Source: Negativicutes bacterium
GTDB taxonomy: Bacteria > Bacillota_C > Negativicutes > Acidaminococcales > Acidaminococcaceae
DNA length: 19,764 nucleotides
Assembly (NCBI GenBank): GCA_009930275.1
Contig: RZYP01000026.1
Span: 1 to 19,764 of the forward strand
Direction: 5' to 3'
Shown: positions 15,668 to 19,764 of the stretch, piece after piece
Layout: each line of letters opens with the position of its first letter
Position numbering within the stretch: position 1 is the first letter of the stretch
Program-made: the position numbers and the translations under genes
Notes under the pieces: generated by a model
Databases searched by the model: none
What the model was told of the DNA's origin: nothing
What the model saw: only the letters and a program-made list of their open reading frames with translations

Positions 15668-17191
15668 TTATTTTTCCATTGTTCCTGTTTTTACGAAACG
15701 ATCATGGAAGGAAAGTGCTTCGGAAAGGATGTGCGGAGTTTGGCAATTGCCGCATTCTTGGCACGCTCTTTCGAAATAATCCATAAGAATCGGTTGGTAT
15801 TTCGGGTTAGCAATCTTGTCAATAATAACAAGTGCACGTTCTTTCGGAGAAAGACCGCGAAGGTCAGCTACGCCGCGTTCGCACACGATAACATCAACAT
15901 CGTGCTCAGTATGGTCAATATGGGAGCAGAAAGGAACGACAGAAGAAATTGCGCCGCCTTTAGCTACGGAATTAGTAAAGAATACGGTTAACAAGCCATT
16001 ACGGGCATAGTCACCGGAACCGCCGATACCATTCATGATCTTAGTGCCAGCAATATGAGTGGAGTTAACATTACCATAAATATCAACTTCAATAGCAGTA
16101 TTCATTGCAATTACACCTAAACGGCGAGCCAATTCAGGGTTGTTGGAAATTTCCTGCGGACGAAGAATGATGTATTTTTTGTATTTTTCTACATTGTCAT
16201 AGAATTTCTTGAGGCATTCAGGTGAAGGGCTCAAAGATGTTCCTGAGCAAGCACGAAGTTTGCCGGCATCAATCAAATCAAACATACCATCCTGAACAAC
16301 TTCAGTGAAAACTGTGAGGTTGGTGAAATCAGAATGCACCAAGCCGTTGATAACAGCGTTTGCTACGGAACCAACGCCCGATTGCAAAGGAAGCAGATTA
16401 GCTGGCAGACGGCCCGCAGCAACTTCATTTTTGAAGAACTCTACGAGATGAGCGCCCATTGCTTTAGCTTCGTCATCAATTTCGCCCAAAGGACGTACTT
16501 TGTCGGTAATATCGCAAGGGACTATAGCAGCAACTTTGCTCAGTTCGCAAGGAATATAAGGAGTACCGATACGGTCTTCGACTTTTTCAAGCGGAATTGG
16601 TTTACGATTCGGGGGATCCAATGGAACATAGGAATCATGCATTCCTTCAAGAGCAGCCGGTTGGCTGGTATTTACTTCAATAATAACTTGTTTAGCGCTC
16701 TGAACAAAAGAGGAACTGTTACCCATGGAAGTTGTCGGGACAATACCAATCATGCCATTGCCAAGATCTTTAATGACGCAAGCTTCGACGATAGCAATAT
16801 CAACATCATTATTGCCATAGAAGAAACCATAACGTGCCATTTGAGCAACATGGCTCAGATGAATGTCTGTATATTTTACTTTGCCGCTGTTGATAGCTTT
16901 ACGTAAATCGTTGTTTGTTTGATACGGCAAACGTCTGGCAACAACGCCAGCAGTTGTTAATGCCTGGTCAATTTCAGGTCCTACGGAAGCGCCGGTCCAA
17001 AGGTTGATTTGAAGAGGTTCTGTTTTTGCTCTTTCAGCCAACGCCAAAGGAACTGCCTTTGGGTAGCCGCAGGGAGTAAATCCGCTGGTACCAATGTTCA
17101 TCCCGTCTTTGATGAGTGCGGCTGCTGCTTCAGCAGTGGTTACTTTGGCCATTGCTGCTTCGCAATACACGCGGTCTTTAATGTCAATCAT
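15668..17191 (-). CDS. Succinate:acetyl/propionyl-CoA CoA-transferase (acetyl-CoA hydrolase/transferase family)
   Basis: This family I CoA-transferase activates succinate by taking CoA from propionyl-CoA or acetyl-CoA, releasing propionate or acetate. The 507-residue protein resembles Cat1/AarC-type succinyl-CoA:acetate transferases. It has the early SGFTPCGYPKAVPLAL segment (36-51), the catalytic glutamate E297 in VFTEVVQDG (294-302, equivalent to Glu294 of AarC), the GSGVGSVANAV-type loop (271-280) and a C-terminal GIGGSGDYARNG motif. Two neighbouring cysteines lie near the C-terminus (CQECGNC). The ATG at 17191 has AAGGAGG about ten bases upstream. It is the first gene of the succinate cluster and closes the cycle by using the propionyl-CoA that the decarboxylase makes. 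4-Hydroxybutyrate or butyrate CoA-transferases are relatives, but the context favours succinate/propionate. Confidence 0.93.
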   Translation of the reverse strand: MIDIKDRVYCEAAMAKVTTAEAAAALIKDGMNIGTSGFTPCGYPKAVPLALAERAKTEPLQINLWTGASVGPEIDQALTTAGVVARRLPYQTNNDLRKAINSGKVKYTDIHLSHVAQMARYGFFYGNNDVDIAIVEACVIKDLGNGMIGIVPTTSMGNSSSFVQSAKQVIIEVNTSQPAALEGMHDSYVPLDPPNRKPIPLEKVEDRIGTPYIPCELSKVAAIVPCDITDKVRPLGEIDDEAKAMGAHLVEFFKNEVAAGRLPANLLPLQSGVGSVANAVINGLVHSDFTNLTVFTEVVQDGMFDLIDAGKLRACSGTSLSPSPECLKKFYDNVEKYKKYIILRPQEISNNPELARRLGVIAMNTAIEVDIYGNVNSTHIAGTKIMNGIGGSGDYARNGLLTVFFTNSVAKGGAISSVVPFCSHIDHTEHDVDVIVCERGVADLRGLSPKERALVIIDKIANPKYQPILMDYFERACQECGNCQTPHILSEALSFHDRFVKTGTMEK

Positions 17192-17265
17192 GTTTACCTT
17201 CCTCCTTATAATGAGAAAAATCTGGCTTGCGCCTGCAGAGACAAGCCCTGCTAGTAAAAATTCAC

Positions 17266-17292
17266 TTATTATTAACTAAAAAGTTTCGTCAA
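17266..17292 (-). promoter_or_regulatory. Possible promoter of the succinate cluster, within an inverted repeat
   Basis: On the minus strand TTGACG (17292-17287) is followed after 15 bases by TAATAA (17271-17266), a sub-optimal but plausible -35/-10 pair about 75 bases before the ATG at 17191. The -35 lies between the arms of an inverted repeat, TTAACTAA (17273-17280) and TTAGTTAA (17305-17312), which could be an operator. Pattern-based and uncertain. Confidence 0.35.
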
Positions 17293-17312
17293 AGAGTTGA
17301 TTTCTTAGTTAA

Positions 17313-17752
17313 AAATAAGATTTTACCCATAAAAAAAGACACCTAGGAGTTTTGCCCATTCTTATCAATCCACATATTAAATCAATATTAATAACAAAAC
17401 ACAGCCAAGTGCCAGTTCGCTAAATTCCAAGTCTGTCAGAACCGGATTACGAACTACCATTAGAGAAAACGCAAACTTCCAATTGAGAGCCTGGCCCTTT
17501 TTTGTCCGTCCGCCTCAATGCCAATGTTTCCAATATATACCGTCTGCAAAACAATCAGACTATGACCTTTTTTCACACTCACAGCAATTATGATTCGACA
17601 CGTTTTGAAAAAAACCTCTTTTTACAAACAAGATTTTTCGAACGATCTTAAATAAAATCGTTAATTTTTCTGTCGGCCAATCCTCACTACAGAGTACTCT
17701 AACATACTAACAGTTAAACTGTAAACTTGCAAGCCTTTTCTTTACACTTTAC
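17313..17752. other. Gene-free region between the succinate cluster and the hydrogenase genes
   Basis: About 440 bases (some 560 counting the promoter area) are AT-rich and carry no open frame with a ribosome site or recognisable protein on either strand. Homopolymer runs of A and T are frequent. I see no tRNA, no repeat array and no known riboswitch consensus. It most likely holds upstream regulatory DNA for the CoA-transferase gene. Confidence 0.5.
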
Positions 17753-17792
17753 ACAAAATCTCCATATCGAAGTATCGATATGGAGATTTTGT
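17753..17792 (-). terminator. Rho-independent terminator after the hydrogenase gene
   Basis: A perfect 18-bp stem (17753-17770 with 17775-17792) has a four-base loop and lies 17 bases after the stop at 17810. On the minus strand the stem ends in GATTTTGTGT, giving a T-rich tail that is part of the stem. It separates the hydrogenase operon from the succinate cluster. Confidence 0.82.
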
Positions 17793-17809
17793 AAATTCTA
17801 TATTTTATA

Positions 17810-19537
17810 TTAAATTCTTTTTTGCGGAGTGTAGTGCGTATGCAGTAAATGATGTGACTTTTCACTAAGCGGCTTACCCAGCCAGGAGGAATAAAGCTCT
17901 ATAATATCGGGATTTTCATGCGATTTCCTAAATTCACAGGCCTGGTCGCAAGCAAACAGTGCTTCCCTTCTGGCCTTGCGTATGACAGGATTAACAGGGA
18001 TAGGCTGTCCGCCTCCTCCGATACAGCCACCGGGACAGGCCATCACCTCAATGAAGTGATAGTCGGCTTCTCCTGCTTTAATGCGTTCCATCATTGCCTT
18101 GGCTGCTTTCAAGGTATGCACGACGGCAACTTTAACAGTCGTACCGGCTAGCTCAAGGGTTGCCTCTCGTACGGTTTCCATGCCGCGAACTGCCTTGTAT
18201 TCTATCTGCTGGAGATTTTGAGCAGTGACGACGTCGGCGACGGTTCTGAGGGCGGCTTCCATTACGCCACCGGTAGTACCGAAGATTACGCTGGCCCCTG
18301 TCGATTTCCCCAGCGGCGAATCGAACTCTTCTTCCGGCAGGGTGGCAAAGTCGATGCCGGATTCACGAATCATTCTGCCCAGTTCCCTTGTCGTCAGGAC
18401 AATATCTACATCCTGGTAACCGGAAGATCTCATTTCCGGTCTGACAGCCTCTGCCTTTTTTGCCGTGCACGGCATAATCGAAACAGAAATTATGTCCTTG
18501 GCATCAATGCCGGCGCGTTCTGCATAGTATGTTTTGGCAACGGCACCAAACATCTGCTGCGGGGACTTCGCCGTTGACAAGTGCGGCAGCAGTTCAGGAT
18601 ACTTGAGTTCAATCATGTTGACCCAGCCGGGGCTGCAGGAAGTAACCATCGGCAGAACGCCTCCCTTGGTCAAGCGTTCAATAAATTCGTGACCTTCTTC
18701 CATTATCGTAAGGTCAGCAGAGAAATTAGTATCGAACACTTTGGCAAAACCCAGGCGCCGAAGAGCGGCAACCATTTTTCCGGTAACAACTTCGCCCGCG
18801 GGAATACCCAGTTCTTCACCCAAGGCTACGCGCACTGACGGAGCAGTTTGTACTACCACGTGTTTTGATTTATCTCCGAGAGCGACCCAGGCCTTATCAG
18901 TATCGTCCTTTTCGACGATTGCAGCAGTAGGACAAACACTGGCACACTGGCCGCAATAAGTACAGGCCACCTTCTCTAGCCCCTGCTCGAAAGCAGTGGA
19001 GACAATTGTGTGAAAACCGCGTCCGGCAAAGCTATAGACATCCATGCCTTGAATTTCTGAACAGGCGCGTATGCAGCGGCCGCAAAGAATGCATTTTTCC
19101 TGGTCACGGACCAGTGCGGGATTTGCGGCATCAATAGTATGGGCCTTCATTTCACCATCGGCAAATCTTATTTTTCTTACGCCAAGCTCGGCGGCAATAT
19201 CCTGTAATTCACAGTCCATGCTCTTTTGGCAGGACAGACAGTCTTTCGGGTGGTTGGCGAGTAAAAGCTCTACAACCAGTTTTCTGGCCTCACGAACCTT
19301 GGGAGTGTTGGTCTCAACAACCATGCCTTCGGCAACCGGGTACACACAGGAAGCTACGAGAGTGCGAGCCCCGGAAGCCTCGACCACACAAAGACGGCAG
19401 GCGCCTTCATGCGAAAGTTCAGGGTGATAACAAAGTGTCGGAATATAAATCCCGGCAGCCCGGGCAGTTTCAAGGACCGTAGAATTCTTCTTCGCCTGGA
19501 CAGTTTGTCCGTTAATTGTCAGTGTCACCATATCCAT
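17810..19537 (-). CDS. [FeFe] hydrogenase catalytic subunit, HndD/HydA type
   Basis: This is the H2-forming or H2-oxidising subunit of a multimeric NAD(P)-linked [FeFe] hydrogenase. In the 575 residues are an N-terminal [2Fe-2S] domain (C36, C47, C50, C64), a His-Cys3 cluster motif (H96, C100, C103, C109) and two [4Fe-4S] sites (C149/152/155/159 and C192/195/198/202). The H-cluster domain has L1 TSCSPGW (299-305), L2 MPCTAKKAE (355-363) and L3 EVMACPGGCIGGGG (497-510). A C-terminal small-subunit-like region follows. The L1 motif has Ser where most enzymes have a second Cys. The open frame extends to 19705, but that part overlaps hndC out of frame; the ATG at 19537 (or 19531) gives the family-typical start. 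GGAGGAG lies just upstream, next to the hndC stop; a GTG at 19546 is possible. Confidence 0.93.
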   Translation of the reverse strand: MDMVTLTINGQTVQAKKNSTVLETARAAGIYIPTLCYHPELSHEGACRLCVVEASGARTLVASCVYPVAEGMVVETNTPKVREARKLVVELLLANHPKDCLSCQKSMDCELQDIAAELGVRKIRFADGEMKAHTIDAANPALVRDQEKCILCGRCIRACSEIQGMDVYSFAGRGFHTIVSTAFEQGLEKVACTYCGQCASVCPTAAIVEKDDTDKAWVALGDKSKHVVVQTAPSVRVALGEELGIPAGEVVTGKMVAALRRLGFAKVFDTNFSADLTIMEEGHEFIERLTKGGVLPMVTSCSPGWVNMIELKYPELLPHLSTAKSPQQMFGAVAKTYYAERAGIDAKDIISVSIMPCTAKKAEAVRPEMRSSGYQDVDIVLTTRELGRMIRESGIDFATLPEEEFDSPLGKSTGASVIFGTTGGVMEAALRTVADVVTAQNLQQIEYKAVRGMETVREATLELAGTTVKVAVVHTLKAAKAMMERIKAGEADYHFIEVMACPGGCIGGGGQPIPVNPVIRKARREALFACDQACEFRKSHENPDIIELYSSWLGKPLSEKSHHLLHTHYTPQKRI

Positions 19538-19554
19538 TTTATCCACGTCTCCTC

Positions 19555-19764
19555 CTAGCCTTTCGTAATTGCCTTGAATGGGCAGACAGCCATGCACGCC
19601 CCGCATTTGATACAAACTGCCTGGTCGATCACGTGTTGTTGCTTCAAGCTGCCGCTGATTGCCTTGACAGGACAAGTCTTGGCGCAAAGACCGCAGCCTT
19701 TGCATTTATCAGTAATGGTGTAAACAGCCATTTTTTCACAAACTCCTGCAGGACAGCGTTTTTC
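19555..19764 (-). CDS. HndC/NuoF-like hydrogenase subunit, C-terminal ferredoxin domain (cut by window edge)
   Basis: The last 69 codons of the flavoprotein subunit of the hydrogenase are present, ending in TAG at 19555-19557. They begin with EKRCPAGVCEKM, the usual boundary after the NuoF-like Fe-S region. A 2[4Fe-4S] ferredoxin domain follows, with cysteines at 21, 24, 27, 31 and 51, 54, 57, 61 of the visible part (CKGCGLCAKTC and CIKCGACMAVC). The full protein would bind FMN and NAD(P) and pass electrons to or from HndD. The gene ends 17 bases before the hydrogenase ATG, and its stop is next to that gene's ribosome site, so translation is probably coupled. It was identified by translating the edge of the window directly. 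Confidence 0.9.
   Translation of the reverse strand, partial: EKRCPAGVCEKMAVYTITDKCKGCGLCAKTCPVKAISGSLKQQHVIDQAVCIKCGACMAVCPFKAITKG

Noticed and set aside
19538..19705. N-terminal extension of the hydrogenase reading frame up to 19705
   Set aside because: It overlaps the hndC coding end in another frame, has no family similarity, and a proper ribosome site and start lie at 19537. The hndC reading with eight ferredoxin cysteines is clearly the real one.

Overview
The window looks like a chromosomal segment of an anaerobic, succinate-fermenting member of the Negativicutes (Firmicutes with a Gram-negative-type envelope). The gene content fits Phascolarctobacterium/Succiniclasticum-like Acidaminococcaceae best. 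This placement is inferred from protein families, gene order and moderate GC; no marker gene was compared. Every gene I can support lies on the minus strand, so transcription runs from high to low coordinates.

In transcription order the window opens (19764-17753) with the end of an NADH/NADP-binding hydrogenase subunit (hndC/nuoF-like, partial) and an [FeFe] hydrogenase catalytic subunit (hndD/hydA-like), closed by a perfect 18-bp terminator hairpin. After about 560 bases without a gene comes the core of the window (17191-8109). It encodes a complete succinate-to-propionate route: a succinate/acetyl(propionyl)-CoA CoA-transferase, the split methylmalonyl-CoA mutase (catalytic subunit plus B12-binding subunit), the mutase chaperone MeaB, methylmalonyl-CoA epimerase, and the membrane-bound Na+-pumping methylmalonyl-CoA decarboxylase in the order A-D-C-B. 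A DASS/SLC13 carrier (7933-6656) with its own putative promoter follows and is the obvious candidate for Na+-coupled succinate uptake. Together they form a cycle: succinate enters, takes CoA from propionyl-CoA, is rearranged, epimerised and decarboxylated with export of Na+, and propionyl-CoA is regenerated while propionate leaves.

From 6370 to 5125 lies a small operon of three membrane proteins (a PH-like/unknown protein, an unknown two-helix protein and an RseC/MucC-like protein). Then come a MatC-like permease and a family III (CaiB/BaiF) CoA-transferase (4698-2034), probably a second carboxylic-acid uptake and activation pair of unknown substrate, ended by a 17-bp terminator. The last block (1758-1) is a housekeeping operon: DUF4321 membrane protein, Maf pyrophosphatase, RadC, and the start of MreB.

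The most unusual items are a decayed tandem duplication of the 3' end of the biotin-carrier gene between mmdC and mmdB, a hairpin-rich leader in front of the mutase gene, a series of intercistronic hairpins lacking T-tracts inside the succinate operon, a TTG start for the decarboxylase alpha subunit, and a TSCSP version of the hydrogenase L1 motif. I found no CRISPR array, tRNA, rRNA, insertion sequence or prophage. The pathway itself is known; I see no convincing wholly new system.
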